This document shows positions 16,965 through 25,956 of a stretch of 44,846 nucleotides of DNA, in pieces. The stretch is from JANQRV01 sp964533785 (GTDB taxonomy: Bacteria; Bacteroidota; Bacteroidia; Chitinophagales; Saprospiraceae). Each line of letters opens with the position of its first letter. Position 1 is the stretch's first letter. A program made the translations under genes and the position numbers. The stretch is from NCBI GenBank assembly GCA_964533785.1, contig CAZHNG010000007.1:1-44846 (forward strand), read 5' to 3'. The notes beneath the pieces are model-generated. The model searched no databases and was not told the DNA's origin. It saw only the letters and a list, made by a program, of their open reading frames with translations.

Positions 16965-17789
16965 ATTTCTTCTTTTTTTAAGACTGGAGATGCTAGATGC
17001 CAGATGCCAGACCTTGATACGATTTATCAATAATTATTGAGCATCAAGATCGGAAGAAATGGGGTGTGAATGACTTGAGGCTCGTGAAAAAAATTTGACT
17101 TCATCTCATCTGTCAAGTACTAGAAACTACAGTCTTTTTATGGTTTTGTTAATGTAAATTAATCCTAAAAGATCTTTCAATTTCCTCAATAAGACTAAAA
17201 AAGATTAATGCAGGTTCAGTGCCAAATCGAAAAAACCGACAAATTGATCCTTTTTCTGGAGTAATGGTGTCATTTTGTCGGTAAAAGGATGAGCTGCCCT
17301 TGTCACTTTTTCACCTAACTGACTGATTTATTAAGGTTTATTTAACTTTTGGCGAGTTACGGAGCAATTTCTCATTTGAAACGTACGTGGGTTGCCACCA
17401 AAACACAAAAGCTCAAAATCCTCACAAAAAAGATTAGTGCAATCTTCTGTTTTTAAGCCGATAGCTATCGGCTTTGTGGCTATTTTTTCTACATGTTAGT
17501 TCTACATGAGCAATTGATGCGGGTTACGGGTTTAACGAGTTGTTCAAGCACTGCTAACGCAACTAACCCATAACCATATCACCAGAAAGCACCTGGCTAA
17601 ACAATTCCCCACACCGCCATCCATCAATCCTGACCGCAACGTCAACATCCCCCATTGCTCATCGCTCATTGTTCATTGCCTCATTGCTCATTGCCTCATC
17701 GCTCATTGTTCATTGCCTCATTGCTCATTGCCTCATTGCTCATTGTTCATTGCCTCATTGCTCATTGTTCATTGTTCATTGTTCATTGT
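16965..17789. other. 825-bp intergenic region with hairpins
   Basis: No gene is supported. It holds the HtrA upstream region on its left. An imperfect stem has arms ACCGACAAA (17235-17243) and TTTGTCGGT (17274-17282). A perfect 20-bp palindrome is at 17455-17474. A tandem word array (17653-17802) runs into the next gene's 3' end. Some CTAGATGCCAG words near 16991 recall the heptamer family. Confidence 0.75.
17455..17474. repeat. perfect 20-bp palindrome
   Basis: AAGCCGATAGCTATCGGCTT is a perfect inverted repeat without a loop, followed on the plus strand by GTGGCTATTTTTT. It could be a terminator, a protein-binding site or a small dispersed palindrome. It is not adjacent to a plus-strand gene end. 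Confidence 0.8.
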
Positions 17790-17802
17790 TCATTGTTCAT
17801 TG
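17653..17802. repeat. CATTG-word tandem array
   Basis: About 150 bp made almost only of CATTG or CATCG separated by TT, CT or CCT, giving periods of 7 and 8 bases. The last five units (from about 17768) are pure 7-mers TTCATTG. The minus-strand gene at 17790-18029 ends inside the array, which supplies its stop codon and last codons. Confidence 0.95.
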
Positions 17803-18029
17803 ATAAGATCATATTTCATCTTATGAATAGCACTATCAACAAAAAGGCTGATGCCAGTATTGAAAACGATCAAGGCGATCGTTCCCGCCCCCACCCAAGT
17901 CCAGAATTCAGCCCCTTCGTGTTTCAGAAAGGCGGCTTCTACGACCAGACAAAGTCCGAATCCTATGATGATTAAACCGGCAACGGCCTGAATGAGCCAC
18001 CGTTTTTTGTGGTATTGTGGAGATTTCAT
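17790..18029 (-). CDS. small two-helix membrane protein, unknown function
   Basis: 79-aa protein with a basic N-terminus (KSPQYHKKRW) and two hydrophobic segments, near residues 12-34 and 43-65, separated by a short loop. No family was recognised. The last three residues (NEQ) and the TGA stop are encoded by the CATTG-word array, so the original C-terminus may have been replaced or extended by the repeat. It lies 35 bp after the photolyase gene on the same strand, at the end of a probable four-gene run. Confidence 0.6.
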   Translation of the reverse strand: MKSPQYHKKRWLIQAVAGLIIIGFGLCLVVEAAFLKHEGAEFWTWVGAGTIALIVFNTGISLFVDSAIHKMKYDLINEQ

Positions 18030-18064
18030 ATTGAGGTTGAGATTAAGTCTTTACGGCATAGCAT

Positions 18065-19408
18065 TTAAGAAACCATTTCCTGGTCGGCCCGTTCTAGTCC
18101 GGCTTTGTAGGTTTCCAGGCAACGTTCACGGGCTGCTTTATGTTCGACGATGGGTGCGACGTATTCATCCGTATCATATTCCGGCACCCATTTTTTAATA
18201 TATTTAAAATCCTTATCGAATTTTTGCTGCTGTGAATAAGGATTGAAAATGCGAAAATAAGGTGCCGCATCCGTTCCGCTTCCCGCAGCCCACTGCCATC
18301 CACCATTGTTGCTGGCCAATTCGTAGTCCAGCAACTTGCGAGCGAAGTAAGCTTCTCCCCAACGCCAGTCGATCAACAGGTGCTTCGTAAGAAAACTGGC
18401 AGTTATCATGCGCACACGATTGTGCATGTAGCCAGTAGCATTTAATTCGCGCATCCCCGCATCGACGATCGGATAGCCCGTTTGTCCCTTACACCAGCGC
18501 TGAAACTCTTCCTCATCGTTCCGCCATTCAATATAATCGTATTTTTTGCGAAAGGAACGATCTTTTACGTAAGGGAAATTCGCTAGGATCATCGCATAAA
18601 AATCGCGCCAGATCAGCTCGTTGAGGAAAGTAGCGTTTAATTTTTGGGCCTTCCGCGCCTTTTCGCGTATGCTTATGGTACCGAACCTAAAATGCACACC
18701 CAGCCTTGAAGTGCCTTCGATCCCAGGGAAATTTCTCGTCTTATCATAATTTTTGATCAAGCCCTGACGAACCGATTTATCCGGGAAGGTCAAGGAAGAA
18801 CGCACAAACGACATATCCTCCAAGGATGGAACAGGCAATGGCTCGCTTTGCCAAAAATTGGAATGGTGATCGGCCGTTGGAAAAGATTGAAAATAATGAG
18901 ACCCCCCATTATCTCTGCCTTTTTCATCAAGTTTGGCCTTCCATTTCTTACTGTACGGGGTAAAAACGGTATAGGGATCTCCATCGTCTTTTACCACCTC
19001 CTTTTCTTCAAAAATAACGTGATCCTTAAAGGTATGGAAGTCAACGTTATGCTCTTTAAACAACGTTTCTATTTGTCCATCTCTTTCGTGGGCGTAGGGT
19101 TCGTAATCCCGGTTGGTAAAAACGGCTTGAACATCAAATTCATCCAAAAGCTGGTCCCAAACTTCATGCGGTTTCCCGTACCTTACCACCATGGTACTAT
19201 CCAGCTCCTTCAGCCTGTCTTGTAATTCGGTAATAGTGTCGTGGAGAAAAGTTACCCGGGCATCATCTTTATCCTCCAGTTTATCCAGTATATCCCGGTC
19301 AAAGATAAATAGGGGTACCACCGGTAAAGAAGAATTCAGCGCATGAAATAATCCTGCATTATCTTCCAAGCGTAAATCTCTCCGAAACCAAAAAAAATTA
19401 ACTTTCAT
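18065..19408 (-). CDS. deoxyribodipyrimidine photolyase / cryptochrome family
   Basis: Light-dependent flavoprotein that splits UV-induced pyrimidine dimers, or a related cryptochrome. The ATG at 19408 gives 447 aa beginning KVNFFWFRRDLRLEDN, the typical start of the photolyase alpha/beta domain. The open frame extends 11 codons upstream without similarity. The FAD domain has ELIWRDFYAMIL, the KGQTGYPIVDAGMREL stretch, and the ASNNGGWQWAAGSGTD and YFRIFNPYSQ motifs. Dimer-repair activity is likely, since the tryptophan-rich core is intact. It lies 46 bp after the barrel-like gene and 35 bp before the small membrane protein gene. Confidence 0.95.
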   Translation of the reverse strand: MKVNFFWFRRDLRLEDNAGLFHALNSSLPVVPLFIFDRDILDKLEDKDDARVTFLHDTITELQDRLKELDSTMVVRYGKPHEVWDQLLDEFDVQAVFTNRDYEPYAHERDGQIETLFKEHNVDFHTFKDHVIFEEKEVVKDDGDPYTVFTPYSKKWKAKLDEKGRDNGGSHYFQSFPTADHHSNFWQSEPLPVPSLEDMSFVRSSLTFPDKSVRQGLIKNYDKTRNFPGIEGTSRLGVHFRFGTISIREKARKAQKLNATFLNELIWRDFYAMILANFPYVKDRSFRKKYDYIEWRNDEEEFQRWCKGQTGYPIVDAGMRELNATGYMHNRVRMITASFLTKHLLIDWRWGEAYFARKLLDYELASNNGGWQWAAGSGTDAAPYFRIFNPYSQQQKFDKDFKYIKKWVPEYDTDEYVAPIVEHKAARERCLETYKAGLERADQEMVS

Positions 19409-19454
19409 AAACAACTCTTCTGTTAAAAATCCGTCGATCATCGATCAGCATTCC

Positions 19455-20018
19455 TCACTTCTTCCAGAACTTCCAGGAGCTGTTTTTGTTCATTTTCTTA
19501 CTTTTCCTTTTATTTTTCTGCCGCTTGTTCTTTTTTTCCCAGGCTTGCTTGCTGCGTTTGTTTAACACGTACCGAACGGTTACTCCGGCTTGGGTGTATA
19601 TTTGTCGTTCACCTCCACTAATATTGAAGGCGGGTTTAAAATCATAGGAAAGGTTAATTCTGGCGAAGGTCAATTCACCACCCGCAATGAGGGTGACGCC
19701 GAAGGGATGGGGAATGGCATCTTCTTCTCTTAATGGCTGTTCGATCCACCCTTTGTGCAAGCCACCTCCCCAGTAGATATTGAATCTTCGGGTAAGGATC
19801 GGCATATGTTTCTCCACTAAACCGGTGAGGATAAATTCTTCCCGTTGGGTACTGGTCTGGGCGATCGCTTCAAAGGTGACCCGCTTGAGCAGCCGTTGTT
19901 TGAAACTGATGCCCCAATCGGTACCCATGCGCAGACCGAAAGTGGTATTGTAGGATTGGCTGAAACCAAAGGTAGATAGGCATAGCAATAGAATGATAGC
20001 GGCAGATGTTGTTTTCAT
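19455..20018 (-). CDS. exported barrel-like protein with a polybasic tail
   Basis: 187-aa protein with a signal peptide (about residues 1-20, ending FGFSQ) followed by alternating strands such as TTFGLRMGTDWGISF, TFEAIAQT and FARINLSYDF, which look like a small outer-membrane beta-barrel. The last 35 residues are very rich in Lys and Asn (KKNKRQKNKRKSKKMNKN) and end WKFWKK. This tail is unusual for a barrel. No specific family was recognised. It sits 64 bp after the DUF4846 gene on the same strand. Confidence 0.65.
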   Translation of the reverse strand: MKTTSAAIILLLCLSTFGFSQSYNTTFGLRMGTDWGISFKQRLLKRVTFEAIAQTSTQREEFILTGLVEKHMPILTRRFNIYWGGGLHKGWIEQPLREEDAIPHPFGVTLIAGGELTFARINLSYDFKPAFNISGGERQIYTQAGVTVRYVLNKRSKQAWEKKNKRQKNKRKSKKMNKNSSWKFWKK

Positions 20019-20082
20019 AGTTGCATAACGAATTCATTTTTTGAATTCTTGTACGCGTGAGTCAGAGATTGACCGCAAACCA

Positions 20083-20976
20083 TTATTCTTGCTCAAACCT
20101 CCGCAAATCTTCTGTTTCGAAAGTCCATTCGGGAGTATACAATGATCCGGAGATCTCAGCGCGGTACCAAGGGCTTATGGAGCCGTCATTCGGGTTGTTG
20201 AGCACGTGTATTTCCTGCGCCGGCATGTAGCTCTGGGCTAATAAAAACAGCTTATGCCCACTTTCATCAAGGGCCACATCGATGACAATAACGGCATGCC
20301 CCGGCGATCCACCCTGGATGAAAACATCCCCGATCGTCAAGTTAGTTAAAGCAACGGGCTGCAGTTCCTGTTCCAGGGAGAGGGTGCCCGCATACATAAA
20401 GATCATTTCGAGGTATTGCCAAAAATCCTGGTAGGTATTGGAAGGACTTGTTCTGCTTACCCAGTTGGTCTTATTGCCATTCACCGCTATCCTTTTCCCT
20501 TTCATCCATTCGGAATAATCGACCCGGAAACCATTGGTGAAATTGAAATGGATTTTGTCGAAAGCTGCTTGCGCATAAAGGTACTCTGCCCGTAAGCGCA
20601 TGATGGCATCCGCACATTGGTGGAGATCCTTGTTGCCGATGGGTAGATCCACTACGGCGGCGGAAGGGCGCTGGTTGCCTTTAAGGCTACCGTCGTATAG
20701 CTTTACGGGCGTGCCATCCGGTTTAAGTGGTAAGTTGCGTAAATAAGCGGCAAAAGAATTGCTGTCTACTGAAATTCGGGTAAAGCCTGCAGGCGGGTTG
20801 AAGCGCTCCAGAATGGTCGTACCGGTGGTATCGAGAATGGCTGGCGGCGAATGCTCTACTTGTACTGCTGTTTCGGTGGGTGCCGGATGCTCATTTGCTT
20901 CTTGCGGTACTTTTGAACAATTTGAGAACATGCTCGTGAGCAATCCAATCAAAATCCAAGCGTTCCAATGCTTCAT
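20083..20976 (-). CDS. DUF4846 domain lipoprotein
   Basis: The ATG at 20976 gives 297 aa with a lipoprotein-type signal ending at MFSNCS. The mature part carries the DUF4846 pattern: PPAGFTRISVDSNSFAAYLRNLPL, KLYDGSLKGNQ, QCADAIMRLRAEYLY and the VFIQGGSPGHAVIVIDVA motif near the C-terminal third. The family's biochemical role is unknown. The GHAVIVID stretch with a histidine recalls amidase-like folds, but that is speculation. It heads a probable minus-strand run with the barrel-like, photolyase and small membrane genes. Confidence 0.85.
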   Translation of the reverse strand: MKHWNAWILIGLLTSMFSNCSKVPQEANEHPAPTETAVQVEHSPPAILDTTGTTILERFNPPAGFTRISVDSNSFAAYLRNLPLKPDGTPVKLYDGSLKGNQRPSAAVVDLPIGNKDLHQCADAIMRLRAEYLYAQAAFDKIHFNFTNGFRVDYSEWMKGKRIAVNGNKTNWVSRTSPSNTYQDFWQYLEMIFMYAGTLSLEQELQPVALTNLTIGDVFIQGGSPGHAVIVIDVALDESGHKLFLLAQSYMPAQEIHVLNNPNDGSISPWYRAEISGSLYTPEWTFETEDLRRFEQE

Positions 20977-21097
20977 AGTTGGTATATAATGACCATTCAA
21001 ATTTCCAAAATTGGCTAAAATTACCCAAACGTCAAAAATAAGACTGGTGGCTGTCTCATTGGAATTAAATAAAATTCTATGTTAAAGAATATTATTC

Positions 21098-21107
21098 TGA
21101 GTTAATT
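21098..21107. repeat. left 10-bp target-site duplication, copy 2
   Basis: TGAGTTAATT abuts the GGACTTTT end of the element and recurs as TGAGTTAAGT at 21262-21271, with one mismatch. Confidence 0.75.
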
Positions 21108-21261
21108 GGACTTTTGACGCTAGACACTAGACGCTAGATTTTAGACAACAAAACGCTGATATTCAATGGATATCAATTTTTCAAAATAAATAAACGCCCC
21201 TTGATTGTCAATTAGTTAGAATTTTTTGTCTAACTTCTAGAGTCTAGCGTCAAAAGTCTAG
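21108..21261 (-). mobile_element. MITE-like element, copy 2 (inverted relative to copy 1)
   Basis: 154-bp non-coding element. In the minus orientation it begins CTAGACTTTTGACG and ends CGTCAAAAGTCC, like copy 1, and matches copy 1 through its interior except for the GC-rich insertion there. Terminal inverted repeats and heptamer words are intact. Being shorter and uninterrupted, it is the better model of the element. Confidence 0.87.
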
Positions 21262-21271
21262 TGAGTTAAGT
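21262..21271. repeat. right 10-bp target-site duplication, copy 2
   Basis: TGAGTTAAGT, partner of TGAGTTAATT at 21098-21107, placed directly after the TCTAG end of the element. Confidence 0.75.
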
Positions 21272-21397
21272 AATGGTAACTAAAGGGTAATCAGGGCATG
21301 AAAATTATGGGTTCAATGAGGTGGAAACTCAAATTTTAAATTAAGATTCTGCTATCAGATGACCCCATAATTTTCAGGCAGCCCCAACTTACTTTCA

Positions 21398-22507
21398 TCA
21401 ATTCTCATTCTTTGGCTTCAGCAGATCAGCAAATGTTTTCTCCACTTTTTCCACTTTTGGTTTACTTACCGCCTGAACGTAGTTGTGGTTTGGATTAAGG
21501 CGATAAAAGTCCTGGTGATAATCTTCGGCAACCCAGAATTCTTTGTAGGGCTTCACTTCCGTAACTACGGGTTTATTGTACTTCCCAGCTTCTTCCAAAG
21601 CTTTAATGGTAGCCAGTGCTTGATTTTCTTGTTCTTCGTTGTGGTAAAAGACGGCCGAACGGTATTGCTTACCGACATCCGGCCCCTGCCGGTTTAATTG
21701 AGTAGGATCGTGGGCGATAAAGAACACCTCCAGTAAAGTCTTGTAATCAATTACTTCAGGATCGTAATAAATGATAATGGATTCAGCATGGTTGGTTTGT
21801 CCGGCCCCCACCTCTTTGTAAGTGGGGTATTTTTTAGTGCCGCCGGCATAACCGCTAATGACATCTTCTACGCCTTGGATGCGCTCAAAAGCAGCCTCAG
21901 TACACCAAAAACAGCCGCCGGCAAATGTTGCCACTTCGTATCTTTCGTAGCCTTTGCCTTTGATGTATTCACTAATCGGATAAATACCATTTTTAGATTT
22001 CTTTTGCTCAGGTTTGTCGAATAAGTCTTTTGCAACGAAATTCAAACTTACAGAATTCACGCAATGCCGGGTTTGTTTGGAGGTAAACCCTTCTCCGCGA
22101 AACACGTGTCCCAGGTGTCCGTCGCAATTCGCACAAAGGATCTCGGTACGGTATCCGTCCGCATCCGTCACTTCTTTCACAGCACCGGCTATGGCGTCAT
22201 CAAAACTGGGCCACCCCGTACCGGAATCAAATTTATCGTTAGAAAGGAATAAGGGATTATTGCACTGTTTGCAAATATATACCCCTTCCCCCTTATAGTC
22301 ATGATAGGCACCGGTAAAAGACCTTTCCGTGCCCTTCTGGCGAATAACATAAGCTTCTTCTAAATTGAGTTCATTGTATTCATCAGGATTAACAATCACT
22401 TCTGGTAAGTTTTTCAATTCTGCCGTTGTACTAGCTACTTTTTTTTGTGCGCAGGCAGTAAAAACAAAAGATAAAGAGATGAAAAACAAAAATGAAAATG
22501 CTTTCAT
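21398..22507 (-). CDS. msrBA: exported MsrB-MsrA fusion, methionine sulfoxide reductase
   Basis: 369-aa two-domain repair enzyme that reduces both methionine sulfoxide epimers in proteins. A lipoprotein signal ends FTAC19. The MsrB domain comes first (about 45-165), with zinc cysteines C79, C82, C125 and C128 and catalytic C149 in TRHCVNS. The MsrA domain follows from about residue 190, with catalytic C199 in GGCFWC. The B-then-A order is the reverse of the Neisseria-type fusion. The lipobox implies anchoring in the envelope, facing the periplasm. The gene lies 102 bp after mutS2 on the same strand. Confidence 0.95.
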   Translation of the reverse strand: MKAFSFLFFISLSFVFTACAQKKVASTTAELKNLPEVIVNPDEYNELNLEEAYVIRQKGTERSFTGAYHDYKGEGVYICKQCNNPLFLSNDKFDSGTGWPSFDDAIAGAVKEVTDADGYRTEILCANCDGHLGHVFRGEGFTSKQTRHCVNSVSLNFVAKDLFDKPEQKKSKNGIYPISEYIKGKGYERYEVATFAGGCFWCTEAAFERIQGVEDVISGYAGGTKKYPTYKEVGAGQTNHAESIIIYYDPEVIDYKTLLEVFFIAHDPTQLNRQGPDVGKQYRSAVFYHNEEQENQALATIKALEEAGKYNKPVVTEVKPYKEFWVAEDYHQDFYRLNPNHNYVQAVSKPKVEKVEKTFADLLKPKNEN

Positions 22508-22609
22508 GGTAGATTTTTTTATTTAACTATTGACGCAAAATACGCCGATCGTCAACAACCTAATTGTTACAGTGGTAACAGCGTTCACATATTAGGAGTT
22601 CTTTAACGA

Positions 22610-24997
22610 TCAACTAAATTCCACCAGGGTAACGCCATCTCCTCCTCCTTCCGGGTCACCGTAGGAAACGGCCATTTCGGTGTTGTATTCTTTGAGCTTC
22701 TGGCGAACGGCTTTTCTTAACACCCCCGTTCCGCGGCCGTGGATGATCTCGATGCTGGGGGTATTATACATCAGGGCTTTGTCTACGAATTCCTCTATCA
22801 TACGGATCGCTTCTTCCAGTCGTAATCCACGAATGTCGATTTTGGGATCAAAATTAGCCTGACGCACTAGCATGTCGGTAGAAATGCTGTTGTCTTTTTG
22901 AATTTCCAGCGGTGCTTTGGTCACTTCCAGGTCGCGAAGATTGACCGTTATTTTCAAAGCGCCAATTTGAACGATGGCGCGATTCTTATCAATGGATTCT
23001 ACCTGACCGGTTGAGCCGCCGGCTTTTAAGCGCACGTAAGACCCTACTTCTATCGGGGCTTCTTCCTTCTTTTTATCTGTTTTATAGTACAGATCTTCTT
23101 TGATATCCTGGACCTCTTCACTCAACTGCTTGCGCTTGTATTTGATATCCAGCGATATTGATTTAGCTTTTTCAATATTTTGCTGCTCCTTCAGCTCGCG
23201 AATGACTTTTTCCAGCTTTTTATTTTCCTGGGTTTTCCGTTGCAGGGCTTGTTCTTTGGATTCCAGTTTGAATTTTTTGCGTTGGAACTCCAACTCTTTG
23301 AAGAGCTTTTCGTAGTTTTTGATCAAGAGGCTCAGTCGTTTTTCCCTTTCATTAACCTCTGCCAGTTTTTCTTCCAGCTCCTGTTTATCGCTTTGCAATT
23401 CAACCAGCAGCTCATCTACCGCTTTTTCATTCTTACCGATTTTATTCTGCGCGTAATTCAAAACCCGCTTATGAAGTCCGCTTTTTTGGGCAATCTCGAA
23501 GGCGTAAGAACTTCCTGGTCTACCCACCTTCAATTCGTAAGTAGGCGATAAGGTATCTTTATCGAAAGCCATCGATCCGTTCACGATACCGGGGTTCTTA
23601 AAAGCGTAGATCTTTAAGTTGGAGTAGTGCGTAGTAATTACGCCGAATATTTTCTTATAATTCAGATCCTTTAAAATAGCTTCAGCGATCGCACCGCCGA
23701 TCTTAGGATCCGTACCGGAGCCAAATTCGTCGATCAACACCAAAGTATGCTGGTTCGCATATTTCAAAAAGTTCTTCATATTCTTCAGGCGCGAAGAATA
23801 GGTACTCAAATCATCTTCTATCGACTGTTGATCGCCGATATCCGCGAATATCTTATGGAAGATGCCCATTTCCGTTTTAGGATCAACGGGGATCAACATA
23901 CCGGACTGTACCATCAGCTGCATCAAACCAACCGATTTCATGGTGATGGACTTTCCCCCGGCATTGGGTCCGCTGAGCATCAATATCCGGTTGTGTCCAT
24001 TCAGCCGCAGAGAAAAAGAAATCGTCTTTTTCTTTTGAACTTCGTTTTTCAACAACAACAAAGGATGGTAGCCTTCAATGATCTGAAAAAAGGGTTGAGA
24101 TTTAATTATCGGCTTGGTAGCCTTCATTTTTTGGCCCAGCCGCACCTTTGCCTGGATGATATCCAATTTCACCAGGATCTTTTGGTAGGTCTTGATCGAC
24201 TCACCGTGTGGCCGTAGCGTGGCGCTCAATTCCTTCAACAAGCGGTAGATCTCTTTCTTTTCCTCTGTTTCCAGATCAAAAATGTCATTATTAATATCGA
24301 TGATAGCCTCTGGCTCAATGAAAGCAGTCTTTCCCGTTGTCGATTCATCGTGGATGATACCTCTGATTTTTCGCTTATGTTCCGCCGGTACACTTAGCAC
24401 CCGCCTGCCGTTACGAAAACTCTCCACGTTATCGGTCAGCCAGCCTTTATTTTTGTAGCTATTAACGATGACCCGGAATTGTTTATCCAGTTCCTTTTGT
24501 TTGGACACCGTTAATTTGCGGATGCGCTGCAACTCCGGCGAAGCATCCGGTTTGATATTACCGTCATCGTCCAACACCTTATCGATAGCCTTGATCAATT
24601 CCGGATCAAAAGGAACATCTTTGATAATATCGTGGAGATGAGGATAGGTATCTTGCCGGCTTTTATTGAAAAACTTGAAAATATTTTTGATCAATTTCAA
24701 GATCCTGCCGATGTTCTTAATGCTGTTTTCGGGTAAAACGTAGCCTTCAATGGCCATGGTTTTTAGATCGGCAGAAATATCAGAATAGGTTGAAATGGGA
24801 AACCAATCATCGTTTTCAATACTGTTCTTAAACTCCGCAACTTCGTTTAATTTGCGTTCGATCAAGACCTGGGCCGTACCGGGAATGATTTTTTGAACTG
24901 CCGCCTGTCCCAGTTCTCCTAAGCATTCTTTTCCCAACAACTCGAGTACCTTATCAAATTCTAACTTCTGAAATAGATCTTCTGGTTCGAAATGCAT
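22610..24997 (-). CDS. mutS2: endonuclease MutS2
   Basis: 795-aa MutS paralogue that lacks the mismatch-recognition domain and acts in recombination suppression and/or ribosome-collision rescue, as known for the family. The ATPase core has the P-loop SGPNAGGKS near residue 342 and the DEFGSGTDP Walker B/signature region. A long charged coiled coil covers about residues 500-620. A C-terminal Smr nuclease domain follows, with DIRGLRLEEA and HGRGTGVLRKAV near residue 750. The length is normal. Confidence 0.96.
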   Translation of the reverse strand: MHFEPEDLFQKLEFDKVLELLGKECLGELGQAAVQKIIPGTAQVLIERKLNEVAEFKNSIENDDWFPISTYSDISADLKTMAIEGYVLPENSIKNIGRILKLIKNIFKFFNKSRQDTYPHLHDIIKDVPFDPELIKAIDKVLDDDGNIKPDASPELQRIRKLTVSKQKELDKQFRVIVNSYKNKGWLTDNVESFRNGRRVLSVPAEHKRKIRGIIHDESTTGKTAFIEPEAIIDINNDIFDLETEEKKEIYRLLKELSATLRPHGESIKTYQKILVKLDIIQAKVRLGQKMKATKPIIKSQPFFQIIEGYHPLLLLKNEVQKKKTISFSLRLNGHNRILMLSGPNAGGKSITMKSVGLMQLMVQSGMLIPVDPKTEMGIFHKIFADIGDQQSIEDDLSTYSSRLKNMKNFLKYANQHTLVLIDEFGSGTDPKIGGAIAEAILKDLNYKKIFGVITTHYSNLKIYAFKNPGIVNGSMAFDKDTLSPTYELKVGRPGSSYAFEIAQKSGLHKRVLNYAQNKIGKNEKAVDELLVELQSDKQELEEKLAEVNEREKRLSLLIKNYEKLFKELEFQRKKFKLESKEQALQRKTQENKKLEKVIRELKEQQNIEKAKSISLDIKYKRKQLSEEVQDIKEDLYYKTDKKKEEAPIEVGSYVRLKAGGSTGQVESIDKNRAIVQIGALKITVNLRDLEVTKAPLEIQKDNSISTDMLVRQANFDPKIDIRGLRLEEAIRMIEEFVDKALMYNTPSIEIIHGRGTGVLRKAVRQKLKEYNTEMAVSYGDPEGGGDGVTLVEFS

Positions 24998-25135
24998 ATC
25001 TGTCGCTCGTATAGTTCAATAATAACGATAAGCCAAACAAAAATTTAGAGGAATAGTTCCTTATTCCCCATTCATTCTATGAACAATTAGCCGGCAATTT
25101 CCTTATTCATGTTTTAAAAAAAAAGCCATTAACAC

Positions 25136-25894
25136 ATGAACACTTTAAGGAAAGTTGCAAGAATACTGGGCATCGTCCTTTTGGCATTGATCGTCATTTT
25201 CTTTACCGCCTATTTTATTGTAAATGAAGAAGAACCGAAAGGTATCACCGGGAGTGAAGCCGATGCGCTCGCACAAAAAATGATGGCTTCGGTCAATAAA
25301 GAGGCCTGGGATAGTACGAAATGGGTAAAATGGACCTTTTACGGGATGCACGATTTTGTTTGGGATAAAGAACGCGACCTGGTCGAAGTCAGATGGGATG
25401 ATTACAAAGTATTATTGCATACCAAGACCGGGAACAGTATGGCTTATTTAAACGAAAAACTACTTGAGGGCGAAGAAGCAGAAAAAGCTACCCAGGAGGC
25501 TTCGCTCTATTTCAATAATGATAGTTTCTGGCTAAACGCCGTTGTGAAGGCTTTTGATCCGGGCACCGAAAGAAGCATTGTCGAATTAAAGGACGGACAA
25601 CAAGGTCTGAAAGTCAAATACCATTCTGGTGGTGATACTCCGGGCGATGCTTATCTCTGGCACCTCGACGAAAATTTCCGCCCCACGGCCTACCAGATGT
25701 GGGTACAAATTATCCCCATCGGCGGCGTAAAAGCTACTTGGGAGGGTTGGCAAACACTCTCCACCGGAGCAGTGGTTGCAACGAAACACCAGATGATGGG
25801 CAACGAAATGGAGTTAGTCAGCAATGTAGCAGGAGGAATGACCCTGGATGATATTGGTCGCAAAAAGGATCCCTTTCGGGAGTTTGAGCTATAG
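25136..25894 (+). CDS. membrane-anchored hypothetical protein
   Basis: 252-aa protein with one N-terminal hydrophobic segment (about residues 8-30, VARILGIVLLALIVIFFTAYF) that may anchor it in the inner membrane with the rest in the periplasm. The remainder is soluble, Trp-rich and conserved-looking (WVKWTFYGMHDFVWDKERDLVEVRWDD; GDAYLWHLDENFRPTAYQMWVQIIPIGGVKATWEGW). I do not recognise a named domain. It is a single plus-strand gene, divergent from mutS2 and convergent with the decarboxylase gene. Confidence 0.7.
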   Translation: MNTLRKVARILGIVLLALIVIFFTAYFIVNEEEPKGITGSEADALAQKMMASVNKEAWDSTKWVKWTFYGMHDFVWDKERDLVEVRWDDYKVLLHTKTGNSMAYLNEKLLEGEEAEKATQEASLYFNNDSFWLNAVVKAFDPGTERSIVELKDGQQGLKVKYHSGGDTPGDAYLWHLDENFRPTAYQMWVQIIPIGGVKATWEGWQTLSTGAVVATKHQMMGNEMELVSNVAGGMTLDDIGRKKDPFREFEL

Positions 25895-25956
25895 GAAAAC
25901 TAATATTGCAGCCCTACTTGTAGTGGTAATAACCAGATTGGTAAGATAGCTGTTCC

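Larger units (their letters stand above)
20977..21397. other. intergenic region containing mobile element copy 2 and an inverted repeat
   Basis: Between the DUF4846 start and the MsrBA stop. It holds element copy 2 with its duplications (21098-21271) and an inverted repeat, TGAAAATTATGGG near 21299 and its complement ending at 21376, separated by about 50 bases. No coding sequence was seen. Confidence 0.75.
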
